Of a stretch of 64,000 nucleotides of DNA, positions 16,476-28,557 are shown piece after piece. This stretch comes from JAXMCI01 sp046349435. Its GTDB lineage: Bacteria; Pseudomonadota; Alphaproteobacteria; Dongiales; Dongiaceae. Below the pieces are notes generated by a model. The model was given only the letters and a program-made list of their open reading frames with translations, was not told the DNA's origin and did not search any database. The translations under genes were made by a program, and so were the position numbers. The stretch spans positions 124,001 through 188,000 of the forward strand of contig JAXMCI010000009.1 in NCBI GenBank assembly GCA_046349435.1, read 5' to 3'. How positions within the stretch are numbered: position 1 is the stretch's first letter; every line of letters starts with the position of its first letter.

Positions 16476-18260
16476 CTACGCCTTCTTCGCCGGCGGCAGA
16501 TCGAGCTTGATGTGCAGCTCCTTGAGCCGGGCCGGCGGGACCTCGGCCGGAGCCTGCATCATCAGGTCGAGCGCCTGCTGGTTCATCGGGAAGGCGACGA
16601 CCTCGCGGATGTTCGGCTCGTCCGCCAGCAGCATGACGATGCGGTCGATGCCGGGCGCCGAGCCGCCGTGCGGCGGGGCCCCGAGCTTGAGCGCCGAGAG
16701 CATGCCGCCGAAGCGCGCCTCGACCTCCTCCTTGCCGTAGCCGGCGATGGCGAAGGCCTTGTACATGACCTCGGGCAGGTGGTTCCGGATGGCGCCGCTC
16801 GACAGCTCGATGCCGTTGCAGACGATGTCGTACTGGTAGGCCTTGATGGTCAGCGGATCCTGCGTCTCGAGCGCCTTGAGCCCGCCCTGCGGCATCGAGA
16901 ACGGGTTGTGGCTGAACTCGATCTTGCCCAGCTTCTCGTCGAATTCATACATCGGGAAGTCGACGATCCAGCAGAAGCGGAACTGCTTCTCGTCGATCAG
17001 GCCGAGCTCGCGGCCGAGCCGGGTGCGCACCGTGCCGGCGAACTTCTCGGCGGTTCCCTTGCCGTCGCAGACGAAGAACAGCGCGTCGCCGTCGGCCACC
17101 TTCGCGGCGGCGCGCAGCTGCTGGATGCGCTCGGCGTCGAGGTTCTTGGCGATCGGCCCCTTGGCGCCGTCGGCGGCGAAGGCGATGTAGCCGAGCCCGC
17201 CCGCCCCCTGCTCGCGCGCCCACTCGTTGAGCTTGTCGAAGAAGCTGCGCGGCCGGTCGGCAGCGCCCGGCGCCGGGACCGCGCGCACGATGGCGCCCTC
17301 GGCGACGCGGCGGGCGAACAGGCCGAAGCCGGAGCCGGCGAAGATCGACCCGACGTCGGCGATCTCGATCGGGTTGCGCAGGTCGGGCTTGTCGCTGCCG
17401 TACTTCAGCATCGCCTCGTCGAAGGCGATGCGCGGGAACGGCATCGGCCCGACCGCGCGGTCGCCCTTGAACTCGTCGAAGACGCCGTGCAGCACCGGCT
17501 CGAGCGCCGCGAAGACATCCTCCTGGGTGACGAAGGACATCTCGAAGTCGAGCTGGTAGAACTCGCCCGGCGAGCGGTCGGCGCGGCTGTCCTCGTCGCG
17601 GAAGCAGGGCGCGATCTGGAAGTAGCGGTCGAAGCCGGCGATCATCAGCAGCTGCTTGAACTGCTGCGGCGCCTGCGGCAGGGCGTAGAACTTGCCGGGA
17701 TGCAGCCGGCTCGGCACCAGGAAGTCGCGCGCGCCCTCGGGCGAGCTCGAGGTCAGGATCGGCGTCTGGAACTCGGTGAAGCCCGCCGCCACCATGCGCC
17801 GGCGGATGCTGGCGATGACCTGGGCGCGCAGCATGATGTTGCGGTGGATCTTCTCGCGCCGGAGGTCGAGGAAGCGGTAGCGCAGCCGGAGCTCCTCGCT
17901 GGCATCCTCGTCGCTCGCCACCTGCAGGGGCAGCAGCTCGGCCGCCGACTGCAGCTCGAAGGAGTCGATGCGCAGCTCGACCTCGCCGGTCGGCAGCTTC
18001 GGGTTGACCGTCTCGGCCGGTCGCTCCACCACCCTGCCGGTGACGGTGACGACGCTCTCCGGCCGCGCCGACTCGACGGCCTGCAGCAGCGGGCTGGAGA
18101 CGTCGACGACGCACTGCGTGACGCCGTAATGGTCGCGCAGGTCGAGGAATAGCAGGTTGCCGTGATCGCGCTTGCGGTGCACCCAGCCGGAGAGCCGGGC
18201 GATGCCGCCCGCGTCGGCGCGGCGCAGCTGGCCGCAGGTGTGGGTGCGGTAGAGGTGCAT
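16476..18260 (-). CDS. aspS: Aspartyl-tRNA synthetase
   Basis: 594 aa, bacterial-type length. An anticodon-binding OB fold at residues about 1-110 (LSGWVHRKRDHGNLLFLDLRD) is followed by the class II core: motif 1 region, motif 2 CFRDEDSRADRSPGEFYQLD, the bacterial GAD insertion (about 290-420), and motif 3 APPHGGSAPGIDRIVMLL. It charges tRNA-Asp; in organisms lacking AsnRS it may also charge tRNA-Asn, which cannot be decided from this window. The start at 18260 was chosen because the OB fold begins directly after it; the open frame upstream has no homology. Confidence 0.97.
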   Translation of the reverse strand: MHLYRTHTCGQLRRADAGGIARLSGWVHRKRDHGNLLFLDLRDHYGVTQCVVDVSSPLLQAVESARPESVVTVTGRVVERPAETVNPKLPTGEVELRIDSFELQSAAELLPLQVASDEDASEELRLRYRFLDLRREKIHRNIMLRAQVIASIRRRMVAAGFTEFQTPILTSSSPEGARDFLVPSRLHPGKFYALPQAPQQFKQLLMIAGFDRYFQIAPCFRDEDSRADRSPGEFYQLDFEMSFVTQEDVFAALEPVLHGVFDEFKGDRAVGPMPFPRIAFDEAMLKYGSDKPDLRNPIEIADVGSIFAGSGFGLFARRVAEGAIVRAVPAPGAADRPRSFFDKLNEWAREQGAGGLGYIAFAADGAKGPIAKNLDAERIQQLRAAAKVADGDALFFVCDGKGTAEKFAGTVRTRLGRELGLIDEKQFRFCWIVDFPMYEFDEKLGKIEFSHNPFSMPQGGLKALETQDPLTIKAYQYDIVCNGIELSSGAIRNHLPEVMYKAFAIAGYGKEEVEARFGGMLSALKLGAPPHGGSAPGIDRIVMLLADEPNIREVVAFPMNQQALDLMMQAPAEVPPARLKELHIKLDLPPAKKA

Positions 18261-18418
18261 GGCGGCGGTCCGGCGAAGCTGGGAAAACGGCCGGCAAGAG
18301 GCACTTAAAGCCCCCCGCTTGTCAAGGCGCCAGCCGTCCCGCGCTCGTCCCGCGCGGCGCGGCGCCGCCGCGGCCGCCAGGGCCGGAACGGGTTGCCCCG
18401 GCCCGGGTTGATCAGGCG

Positions 18419-21287
<2,869 letters not shown>

Positions 21288-21295
<8 letters not shown>

Positions 21296-21677
21296 GCTGC
21301 TGCTCGTCGAGGACACGCAGGAGATCTGGGACTTCCTGTCGCGCCGGCTGGCCCGGCGCGGCCACCAGGTGGCGCTCGCCCATGACGGGGCCGAGGGGCT
21401 CGCCAAGGCGCGCAGCGACCGGCCGGAGCTGATCCTGCTCGACATGAACCTGCCGGTGATGGACGGCTGGACCGCCGCCCGGACGCTGAAGGACGACCCG
21501 GCCACGGCGGCGATCCCGATCATCGCGCTGACCGCCCACGCGCTGGCCGGCGACCGCGACAAGGCGCTGGCCGCCGGCTGCGACGACTACCATCCGAAGC
21601 CGGTCGACTTCTCCAAGCTGCTGGGCCAGATCGACGCGGCGCTGGGCGGCGCGGGCAGCGGCGGGACCGCGCCGTGA
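21288..21677 (+). CDS. Single-domain response regulator
   Basis: 129 aa, one complete receiver: LLVEDTQEIWDFL (acidic pair), phosphoacceptor in ILLDMNLPVMDGW, Thr in IIALTAHALAGD and Lys in DYHPKPVDF. No DNA-binding or enzymatic output. It overlaps the hybrid kinase upstream by 8 bp and the CBS gene downstream by 4 bp, so it is almost certainly the diffusible phosphorylation partner of that kinase, like CheY-like or DivK-like relays. Confidence 0.92.
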
Positions 21678-22099
21678 AGGTCGCCGAGCTGATGACCCGC
21701 CACGTCGAGTTCATCGCCGGCGAGGCCAGCGCCGGCGACGCCGCCGTGCTGATGGGCGAGCTCGACGTCGGCGCCCTGCCGGTCGGCACCGCCGAGCAGC
21801 TCGAGGGCATCGTCACCGATCGCGACATCCTCTACCGCGTCGTCGCCGCCGGGCTGGTCCCGGCCGCCGTGCGCCTGCGCGACATCGCCTCGCACCCGGT
21901 GATCGGCTGCGGCGAGGAGGATTCCCTGCCGGCCGCCATGGACCTGATGGCGGCCCACCACATCCGCCGGCTGGCGGTGCGCGACGCGGCCGGCCGGGTC
22001 GTCGGCTGGCTGACCCTGGCGGACCTGGCGCGCCAGCTGCTGGTCGGCAGCGACACCGTGCAGCAGGAGCTGAAGGCGCTGACCGAGGCCGAGGCGTGA
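21674..22099 (+). CDS. Tandem CBS-domain protein
   Basis: 141 aa, GTG start giving a GTGA overlap with the receiver gene. Two CBS motifs form one Bateman module: MTRHVEFIAGEASAGDAAVLM...GIVTDRDI, then ASHPVIGCGEEDSLPAAMDLM...VVGWLTLADLARQL. Such modules bind adenine nucleotides or related ligands. Translational coupling to a kinase and receiver suggests it senses energy state for, or is regulated by, the two-component pair; this is inferred from context. Confidence 0.88.
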   Translation: MKVAELMTRHVEFIAGEASAGDAAVLMGELDVGALPVGTAEQLEGIVTDRDILYRVVAAGLVPAAVRLRDIASHPVIGCGEEDSLPAAMDLMAAHHIRRLAVRDAAGRVVGWLTLADLARQLLVGSDTVQQELKALTEAEA

Positions 22100-22135
22100 G
22101 GACCGGCGCGTGAGGGCCGGCGCGTGAGGGCCGGC
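22094..22135. repeat. Three tandem copies of a 14-bp repeat
   Basis: Copies at 22094-22107, 22108-22121 and 22122-22135; the unit is GCGTGAGG(A/G)CCGGC, the last two copies being identical. The first copy contains the TGA stop of the CBS gene; the array ends just before the convergent DUF533-like gene. Confidence 0.85.
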
Positions 22136-22138
22136 GCC

Positions 22139-22729
22139 TCAGGCGCGGTAGCGCCGCTCGAGCCCGGCGGCGACGCCGGCCGGCAGCGCGAGCCGCGCCG
22201 CGAGATAGTCGAGGAAGGCCCGGTTGACCCGGCTGCGGCGGTCGAGCGCCAGCAGCACCGCGGCATAGGCGTGGGCGGCGAGACCCGCCTGTTGGACCTC
22301 GCCCAGCAGACGGGAGAGCGGCTGCGGCTGGCCGAGCGCGGCGCGCAGCGTGCCGATCGCCTCGGGCCCGGCGCCGACGCGCGCCAGCGCCTGCTCCATG
22401 TGCCGCTCCTCGACCGGATCGACCCGGCCGTCGGCCTGCACCGCGGCGGCCATCAGGGCGATCAGCAGCGCGGCCTGCTCCGGCGCCAGCACGCGGAAGT
22501 TCAGCGTGTGCGGCACCAGCGTCTGGTGCCGGTTGGCGAGCCAGGCGCCGAGCAGCTTGGTCGCCGTCGCATCGCGCAGGATGGCCCGGGATGACGGCGG
22601 CCGCGCGGGCGATGGGGCCCCGGGCGTTGGGGCGCCGGGCGGGGTCGCTGGCGGCTGCAGCGCGGCAGCCCGGCCGTCGCGGTCGCGCACGGTACCGAGC
22701 AGGCGGTCGACGAGGCCGAGGGCCGGCAT
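22139..22729 (-). CDS. DUF533/TerB-like protein
   Basis: 196 aa. A Pro/Ala-rich linker (about residues 20-55) precedes an all-alpha domain with LLIALMAAAVQADGRVDPVEERHMEQAL, the tellurite-resistance-TerB-like metal-binding pattern (DGxxDxxE) seen in DUF533 (YebE) proteins. No signal peptide or clear membrane helix. Function unknown. It is divergent from the SLC13 transporter with 72 bp between starts. Confidence 0.72.
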   Translation of the reverse strand: MPALGLVDRLLGTVRDRDGRAAALQPPATPPGAPTPGAPSPARPPSSRAILRDATATKLLGAWLANRHQTLVPHTLNFRVLAPEQAALLIALMAAAVQADGRVDPVEERHMEQALARVGAGPEAIGTLRAALGQPQPLSRLLGEVQQAGLAAHAYAAVLLALDRRSRVNRAFLDYLAARLALPAGVAAGLERRYRA

Positions 22730-22801
22730 GAATCACCTCCGGGAGGGGAACGGACCGCTGCCGCCGAGGGTTCCGCCGGGCGGGGCAACGGCGAAGATCG
22801 C

Positions 22802-24580
22802 ATGACGCTCGACCAGGGACTGGCCTTCGGGCTGATGGCCGCCACCATCGGCATGTTCGTCTGGGGCCGCCTGCCCTACGACCTCGTCTCCGTGCTGGCC
22901 CTGCTGGCCGGTGTCGCGATCGGGATCATCCCGGTCGACCATGCCTTCTCCGGCTTTTCCGACGATGTCGTCATCGTCGTCGCCACCGCGCTGCTGGTCA
23001 GCGCCGCGGTGGCGCGCTCCGGTGCGATCGAGACGGTGATGCGGCCGCTGCTGCGCCGGTTGCGCACCGCCCAGGGCCAGGTGCCGGTGCTGGCCGGCGC
23101 CGTGACCGTCCTGTCGATGGTGACCAAGAACATCGGCGCGCTCGCCATGTTCATGCCGATCGCCGCGCAGCTCGCCCGGCGCACCGGCACACCGCTCTCC
23201 GCCATGCTGATGCCGATGTCCTTCGGCTCGCTGATCGGCGGGCTGGTGACGCTGGTCGGCACCTCGCCCAACATCCTGGTCTCCAAGGTGCGCGCCGACA
23301 TCCTGGGCAAGCCCTTCGGCATGTTCGAGTACACGCCGGTCGGGCTCGGCATCGCCGTCTCGGGCCTCGTCTTCCTGTCGGTCGGCTACCGCCTGCTGCC
23401 GCGCGGCCGCCGCGCCACCGCGACCGGCATGGACGCCGCCTTCACGCTCGAAGGCTACACCACCGAGGCACGCCTGCGGGCCGATTCGCCGTTCCGCGAC
23501 CGCACCGTCGCCGAGCTCGAGGCCGCGGGCGAAGGCGTGCGCGTGACGACGGTGATCCGCGAGCGCTTCCGCCGCTTCGCCCCCGCACCGGACTGGGTGC
23601 TGCGGGAGGACGACGTCCTGCTGCTGACCGGCGAGCCCGACGACCTCGAGCGGGTGGTCGCCCGGGCCCGGCTGCTGCTCGCCGGCGAGCCGCGGGAGGC
23701 GGTGCCCGACGCCGCGCCGAGCCGGGTCGTCGAGGGCGTCGTGACCGCCGATTCGCCGCTGGTCGGCAGCACGCCGGGCGAGGCCGACCTGCGGCGGCGC
23801 CACGGGCTCGGCCTGCTGGCGGTGAGCCGCCGCGGCGACCCGCTCTCGCGCCGGCTCGGCCGCACCCGGCTGGCCGTCGGCGACGTGCTGATCCTCAAGG
23901 GGCCGGGCGACCGGCTGGCCGAGACGCTCGGCGCCTTGCGCATCCTGCCGCTGTCGGAGCGCGACCTGCCGCTCGGCGCGCGGCGGCGCAGCTGGCTGCC
24001 GATCCTGATCCTGGCCGCCGCGATGGTGCTGGTGGCGCTGCACCTGGTGCCGGTGGCGGTCGCCTTCGCCGGCGCCGCGGCGCTGGTCATGCTGCTCCGC
24101 ATCATGACCATGGACGAGGCCTACCGCACCATCGAGTGGTCGGTGATCGTGCTGCTCGCCGCGCTGATCCCGGTCTCCGAGGCGATCCAGACGACCGGCG
24201 GCACCGACCTGATCGCCGCCGGGCTGCAGCGGGTGGTCGGCGGCCTGCCGCCGATCGGCGCGCTCGGGCTGATGATCCTGCTCGCCATGGCGATCACGCC
24301 GTTCCTCAACAACGCCGCCACCGTGCTGGTCGCCGCGCCGATCGCCGCCAGCCTCGCCGAGCGGCTGCACCTCAACCCCGACCCGTTCCTGATGGCGGTG
24401 GCGGTGGGTGCGGCCTGCGACTTCCTGACCCCGATCGGGCACCAGTGCAACACGCTGGTCATGGGACCCGGCGGCTACCGCTTCGGCGACTACTGGCGGC
24501 TCGGGCTGCCGCTCTCGGTCATCGTGCTGGCGGTCGGCACGCCGCTGATCGCCCTGGTCTGGGGCCTGCAGCCGCGCTGA
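22802..24580 (+). CDS. SLC13/DASS-family anion permease with two RCK_C domains
   Basis: 592 aa. Two hydrophobic halves (about residues 5-205 and 405-590) flank a soluble middle. The middle carries two TrkA-C (RCK_C) domains: GVRVTTVIRERFRRFAPAPDW with VLREDDVLLLTGEPDDL, and GLLAVSRRG with LAVGDVLILKGPGDRL. Conserved transport-site segments are VTKNIGALAMFMPIA with VGTSPNI in the first half, and ITPFLNNAATVLVAAPIA with TPIGHQCNTLVMGPGGY in the second. This architecture is that of the SLC13 family of Na+-coupled sulfate/dicarboxylate carriers; the specific anion is undetermined. Confidence 0.88.
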   Translation: MTLDQGLAFGLMAATIGMFVWGRLPYDLVSVLALLAGVAIGIIPVDHAFSGFSDDVVIVVATALLVSAAVARSGAIETVMRPLLRRLRTAQGQVPVLAGAVTVLSMVTKNIGALAMFMPIAAQLARRTGTPLSAMLMPMSFGSLIGGLVTLVGTSPNILVSKVRADILGKPFGMFEYTPVGLGIAVSGLVFLSVGYRLLPRGRRATATGMDAAFTLEGYTTEARLRADSPFRDRTVAELEAAGEGVRVTTVIRERFRRFAPAPDWVLREDDVLLLTGEPDDLERVVARARLLLAGEPREAVPDAAPSRVVEGVVTADSPLVGSTPGEADLRRRHGLGLLAVSRRGDPLSRRLGRTRLAVGDVLILKGPGDRLAETLGALRILPLSERDLPLGARRRSWLPILILAAAMVLVALHLVPVAVAFAGAAALVMLLRIMTMDEAYRTIEWSVIVLLAALIPVSEAIQTTGGTDLIAAGLQRVVGGLPPIGALGLMILLAMAITPFLNNAATVLVAAPIAASLAERLHLNPDPFLMAVAVGAACDFLTPIGHQCNTLVMGPGGYRFGDYWRLGLPLSVIVLAVGTPLIALVWGLQPR

Positions 24581-24625
24581 GCCTCCCTTTCCCGGCTCGG
24601 CCATTCGCGCTATAGACCCTGCCCC

Positions 24626-25795
24626 ATGACCCTGATAACCGAAAGCGCGGAGCTTGCCGCCTTCTGCAAGCGGCAGGACGGTGCCGATTTCGTCGCCGTC
24701 GACACCGAGTTCATGCGCGACAAGACCTACTGGCCGATCCTCTGCCTGGTGCAGGTCGCCGGGCCCGCCGAGGCGGCCGCGATCGACACGCTGGCGCCCG
24801 GGCTCGACCTGCAGCCGCTCTACGACCTGCTGGCCGACGAGCGGCTGACCAAGGTGTTCCACGCCGCCCGGCAGGACATCGAGGTGTTCTTCCACCGCAC
24901 CGGCCGGGTGCCGGCGCCGATCGTCGATACCCAGGTCACCGCCATGGTGGCCGGATTCGGCGAATCGGTGAGCTATGAGATCCTCGCCTCCAAGCTGGCC
25001 GGCGCCCGGATCGACAAGAGCTCGCGCTTCACCGACTGGTCGCACCGGCCGCTGTCCGAGCGCCAGCTGCACTACGCCATCTCCGACGTCACCCACCTCC
25101 GCCCGGCCTACGAGAAGCTGATGCGCCGGGTCGGCAAGGCCGGCCGGCTCGACTGGGTCAAGGAGGAGATGGCGCTGCTGACCGACCCGGCGACCTACCG
25201 GCTCGACCCGCGCGAATCCTGGCGGCGCCTCAAGCCGCGCAGCGACAAGCCGCGCTTCCTCGCCGTGCTGCGCGAGCTTGCCGCCTGGCGCGAGGAGGAG
25301 GCGCAGCGCCGCGACCTGCCGCGCAACCGGCTGCTGCGCGACGAATCGCTGCTCGAGATCGCCGCCCACGCCCCGGCCGACATCGAGGCGCTGGCCCGCA
25401 CCCGCGGCCTGTCGCGCAGCTTCGCCGAGGGCCGCCAGGGCGCCGCCCTGCTGGAGGCGGTGCAGCGCGGCCTGGCGGTGCCGGACGCCGAGTGCCCGCG
25501 CCTGCCGCCGCGCCAGGACCTGCCGACCGGGCTCGGGCCGCTGGTCGACCTGCTGCGCGTGCTGCTCAAGACCAAGTGCGAGCTCGCCGACGTGGCCCAG
25601 CGCCTGGTCGCCAGCAGCGACGACCTGCAGCAGATCGCCGCCGACGACGAGGCCGACGTGCCGGCGCTGACCGGCTGGCGCCGCGACATGTTCGGCGCCG
25701 ACGCGCTGGCCCTCAAGCACGGCCGCACCGCCCTCACCGCCGCCGGCAAGGCGGTGCGGATCATCAAGCTGGGCGAGCCGGAGACGACGGCGTAG
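24626..25795 (+). CDS. rnd: Ribonuclease D
   Basis: 389 aa. DEDDy 3'-5' exonuclease domain: FVAVDTEFMRDKTYWPILCLVQ (Exo I Asp/Glu), VFHAARQDIEVFF and VDTQ (Exo II), and LHYAISDVTHLRPAYEKL (Exo III Tyr/Asp). An HRDC domain follows (about 210-285) and then a second HRDC-like C-terminal region. It trims tRNA and other structured RNA 3' ends. Start ATG at 24626, 45 bp after the transporter stop. Confidence 0.95.
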   Translation: MTLITESAELAAFCKRQDGADFVAVDTEFMRDKTYWPILCLVQVAGPAEAAAIDTLAPGLDLQPLYDLLADERLTKVFHAARQDIEVFFHRTGRVPAPIVDTQVTAMVAGFGESVSYEILASKLAGARIDKSSRFTDWSHRPLSERQLHYAISDVTHLRPAYEKLMRRVGKAGRLDWVKEEMALLTDPATYRLDPRESWRRLKPRSDKPRFLAVLRELAAWREEEAQRRDLPRNRLLRDESLLEIAAHAPADIEALARTRGLSRSFAEGRQGAALLEAVQRGLAVPDAECPRLPPRQDLPTGLGPLVDLLRVLLKTKCELADVAQRLVASSDDLQQIAADDEADVPALTGWRRDMFGADALALKHGRTALTAAGKAVRIIKLGEPETTA

Positions 25796-25816
25796 GCGGC
25801 CAGGACTGCTGGCGGC

Positions 25817-26086
25817 TCAGCCCCTGGCCGGAACCAGCTCCAGGCGGCGCTCGACCCGATCCAACCGCGAGTCGACGCGGTCAATTCTCCGCTCGATGCC
25901 GTCCAGCCGCTGGTGCAGGTGGCCGATGTCACGGGCCATGTCCGACTGCAGCGCGCTCAAGCGCTGGCCCTGCTCCCGAACGACCTGAGTAAGATCGTCC
26001 AGGCGCTCGCCCACCCGGTCCAGCTTGGCATCCAGGCGCCTCAGGAACGTCCGGGTGAAGTCCTCGATATTCGCTTCTTCGGTCAT
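25817..26086 (-). CDS. Small coiled-coil protein of unknown function
   Basis: 89 aa, almost entirely one amphipathic helix. From residue 16 it shows repeated heptads with Leu/Ile/Val spacing and many Arg/Asp/Glu (LDRVGERLDDLTQVVREQ, RLDGIERRIDRVDSRLDRV). No cysteine, signal or known domain. Codon usage is slightly less GC-biased than its neighbours. It lies downstream of and convergent with rnd. Similar low-complexity coiled-coil ORFs are common; it may be a real structural protein, but no function can be assigned. Confidence 0.6.
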   Translation of the reverse strand: MTEEANIEDFTRTFLRRLDAKLDRVGERLDDLTQVVREQGQRLSALQSDMARDIGHLHQRLDGIERRIDRVDSRLDRVERRLELVPARG

Positions 26087-26203
26087 GGCTTACCCATGAT
26101 AAGGATCCCCGCGAGCGACTTCAATCGGAAGATGCGGACCCACAGCCACCCTCGGGCCCGATCCAGGCCCTCGGGTGCCCCGCAATCATGCTGCCACGGC
26201 GGC

Positions 26204-26386
26204 TCAGCGCAACTCCGACACCGCGCGGCGCACGTCCCGGGCGAGCGGCCCGACGCGGTCCACCAGAGCCTTGAGCTCGGCCGCGGTGACGCCGAGCGCG
26301 CGGCTCCAGCTATGCACCTCCTGCGGGTCCGCAACGTCGATCCGCTCGCCTTCCGTCATGGCGCGTCCCTTGTCCTCCTCGGCCAT
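26204..26386 (-). CDS. DUF3606-family small protein
   Basis: 60 aa from the ATG at 26386, or 51 aa from the ATG at 26359. The core VADPQEVHSWSRALGVTAAE followed by LKALVDRVGP and RDVRRAV matches DUF3606, a short helical family typified by I-D-V-x-D-P-x-E-V-x-x-W-x-x-x-L-G-V. Function unknown; members are often linked to general-stress regulons in alphaproteobacteria, an association I recall rather than see here. It lies 58 bp downstream of the helicase gene on the same strand. Confidence 0.7.
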   Translation of the reverse strand: MAEEDKGRAMTEGERIDVADPQEVHSWSRALGVTAAELKALVDRVGPLARDVRRAVSELR

Positions 26387-26444
26387 CGACCGTCCTCCAG
26401 CCGCCCTCGCGGGAGACAACGCCGCCGGACCCTTGGCTGCTCCC

Positions 26445-28487
26445 TCATCGCCACATCTGGCGCATCCTGGCGCCGATGTCGACTGGCTCGGCGAGGCCGC
26501 GCAGCGGCCGGTCGGCCGCCGCAGCCGGCGGCGACCAGGCGGCGACCTCGAACTGGCCGAGCAGTCCGGGCGGCACGAAGCGGCTGCGCGCGGCATAGAC
26601 GTGGCGGTCGCCGAGCCGCGGCTGCTGGTGGGTGAAGAAGCGCTGCGGCATGACCAGGTGGAGCTCGTCGCGGGCCCGCGTCATCGCGACGTAGAGCAGC
26701 CGGCGCTCCTCCTCGATCTCCGCCGGGCTGCCGGTCGCCATGTCCGAGGGGATGCAGCCGTCGACCAGGTTCAGCAGGTAGACGGCGCGCCACTCCTGCC
26801 CCTTGGCCGAATGGATGGTCGAGAGGATGAGGTAGTCCTCGTCGAGCAGCGGCGGACCGGCCTCGTCGCTCGCCGCCTCCGGCGGGTCGAGCGCCAGGTC
26901 GGTGAGGAAGCCGGCGCAGTCGCGCGCCTGGGCGGCGATCTGGCCGAGCTGGGCGAGATCGGCCTCGCGCGCCGCCGCATCGTCGTGGCGGCGCTCGAGA
27001 TGCGGCCCGTACCAGCGCCGCACCGCCTCGAAGGCGGCGGGCCAGGGCGTGCGGCGGGCCAGCAGGTCGTCGAGCAGCGCCGCCAGCGCCGGCCAGTCGG
27101 CCGCCGCCGCCGGCGGCGCGGGCAGCGAGGCCGGCGCGGCACCCTCCGCCAGGCGGTCGAGCAGCCGGCCGGCGGTGGCCGGGCCGACGCCGGGCAGCAG
27201 CTGCAGCACACGAAACCCCGCCACCCGGTCGCGCGGATTCTCCGCCCAGCGCAGCACCGCCCGCAGGTCCTTGACGTGCGCCGCCTCGAGGAACTTCAGG
27301 CCGCCATACTTCACGTAGGGGATGTTGCGCCGGCCGAGCTCGACCTCGAGCGCGACGCTGTGATGGGCGGTGCGGAACAGCACCGCCTGCGCCTTCAGCG
27401 GCAGCCCGGCCTCGCGGTTCTCCAGGATGCGCCCGACGATGTAGCGCACCTGGTCGGCCTCGTCGCGCACCGTCACCAGCCGCGGCGGCGCGCCGCCGGT
27501 CCGCGTCGCGCGCAGCGACTTGGCGAAGCGCTCCGGCGCCAGCGCGATCACCGCGTTGCAGGCGGCGAGGATCGGCTGCGTCGAGCGGTAGTTGCGCTCC
27601 AGCGTGACGAGCCGGGCCGGCGGGTCGAAGCTGCCGGGAAAGTCCAGGATGTTGCGCACCGTGGCGGCGCGGAAGGAATAGATCGACTGCGCGTCGTCGC
27701 CGACCACGGTGAGGCCGCGCCCGTCCGGCCGCAGCGCGAACAGGATCGAGGCCTGCAGCCGGTTGGTGTCCTGGTACTCGTCGACCAGCAGCTGGTCGAA
27801 CCCCGCCCCCACGGCCTCGGCGATCGCCGGCACCCGCATCATCTCGGCCCAGTAGAGCAGCAGGTCGTCATAGTCGAGCGTGGCGTGCCGCTGCTTGGCC
27901 TCGACATAGGCGGCGAACAGCCGGCGCAGCTCCTCCGTCCACTCGGCGCACCACGGAAAGGCCTCGGCCAGCACGCGGTCGAGCGGCGCCTCGGCATTGA
28001 CCGCGTGCGAGTAGATGGCGAGGCAGGTGCCGGCCAGCGGAAAGCGCTTCTCGCGCGCCGACAGCCCGAGCCCGTGCCGCACCAGCGCCATCAGGTCGGA
28101 CGCGTCCTCGCGGTCGAGGATGGTGAAGCCGGGATCGAGCCCGACCGCCGCCGCATGTAGCCGCAGCAGCCGCGCGCCGATGGCGTGGAAGGTGCCGGAC
28201 CAGGGCACCTCGATCCGCCGCCCCGGCAGCGCGCCGGCGACGATCCGCTCGACCCGCCGGGTCATCTCGGCCGCCGCCCGGCGGCTGAAGGTGAGCAGCA
28301 GGATGCGGCCGGGATCGGTGCCGTTGACGACGAGATGGGCGACGCGGTGGGCCAGGGTCGCCGTCTTGCCCGACCCGGCGCCGGCGATGATCAGCAGCGG
28401 CCCGCCGGCCGCGCCCGCGCCGACGCCATGCTCGACGGCCTGCCGCTGCTCCGGGTTGAGCGCGGCGAGATGGTCCTGCGCGGTCAT
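26445..28487 (-). CDS. UvrD/Rep-family superfamily 1 DNA helicase
   Basis: 680 aa from ATG 28487 (MTAQDHLAALNPEQRQAVEH); 19 more codons are open upstream. Motifs: Q-motif LNPEQRQAVEH, Walker A IAGAGSGKTATL, Ia LLLTFSRRAAAEM, Walker B LLVDEYQDTN, III VVGDDAQSIYSFRAA, IV LERNYRSTQPIL, V LSTIHSAKGQEWRAVYLL, VI EERRLLYVAMTRARDELHL. Translocates 3'-5' on ssDNA. Closest in layout to the shorter UvrD-like helicases of alphaproteobacteria rather than the main uvrD/pcrA; its precise repair role is unclear. Confidence 0.93.
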   Translation of the reverse strand: MTAQDHLAALNPEQRQAVEHGVGAGAAGGPLLIIAGAGSGKTATLAHRVAHLVVNGTDPGRILLLTFSRRAAAEMTRRVERIVAGALPGRRIEVPWSGTFHAIGARLLRLHAAAVGLDPGFTILDREDASDLMALVRHGLGLSAREKRFPLAGTCLAIYSHAVNAEAPLDRVLAEAFPWCAEWTEELRRLFAAYVEAKQRHATLDYDDLLLYWAEMMRVPAIAEAVGAGFDQLLVDEYQDTNRLQASILFALRPDGRGLTVVGDDAQSIYSFRAATVRNILDFPGSFDPPARLVTLERNYRSTQPILAACNAVIALAPERFAKSLRATRTGGAPPRLVTVRDEADQVRYIVGRILENREAGLPLKAQAVLFRTAHHSVALEVELGRRNIPYVKYGGLKFLEAAHVKDLRAVLRWAENPRDRVAGFRVLQLLPGVGPATAGRLLDRLAEGAAPASLPAPPAAAADWPALAALLDDLLARRTPWPAAFEAVRRWYGPHLERRHDDAAAREADLAQLGQIAAQARDCAGFLTDLALDPPEAASDEAGPPLLDEDYLILSTIHSAKGQEWRAVYLLNLVDGCIPSDMATGSPAEIEEERRLLYVAMTRARDELHLVMPQRFFTHQQPRLGDRHVYAARSRFVPPGLLGQFEVAAWSPPAAAADRPLRGLAEPVDIGARMRQMWR

Positions 28488-28557
28488 GCCAAGATGCCCC
28501 GATTCGCCGGCCGGCAGCAGACCATGTTCCAGTTCTGTTCGCAACGGCCGGGCGCCC

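Noticed and set aside
22733..25720. 995-aa minus-strand ORF
   Set aside because: Shadow of the SLC13 and rnd genes; repetitive His/Gly/Arg pattern typical of antisense reading.
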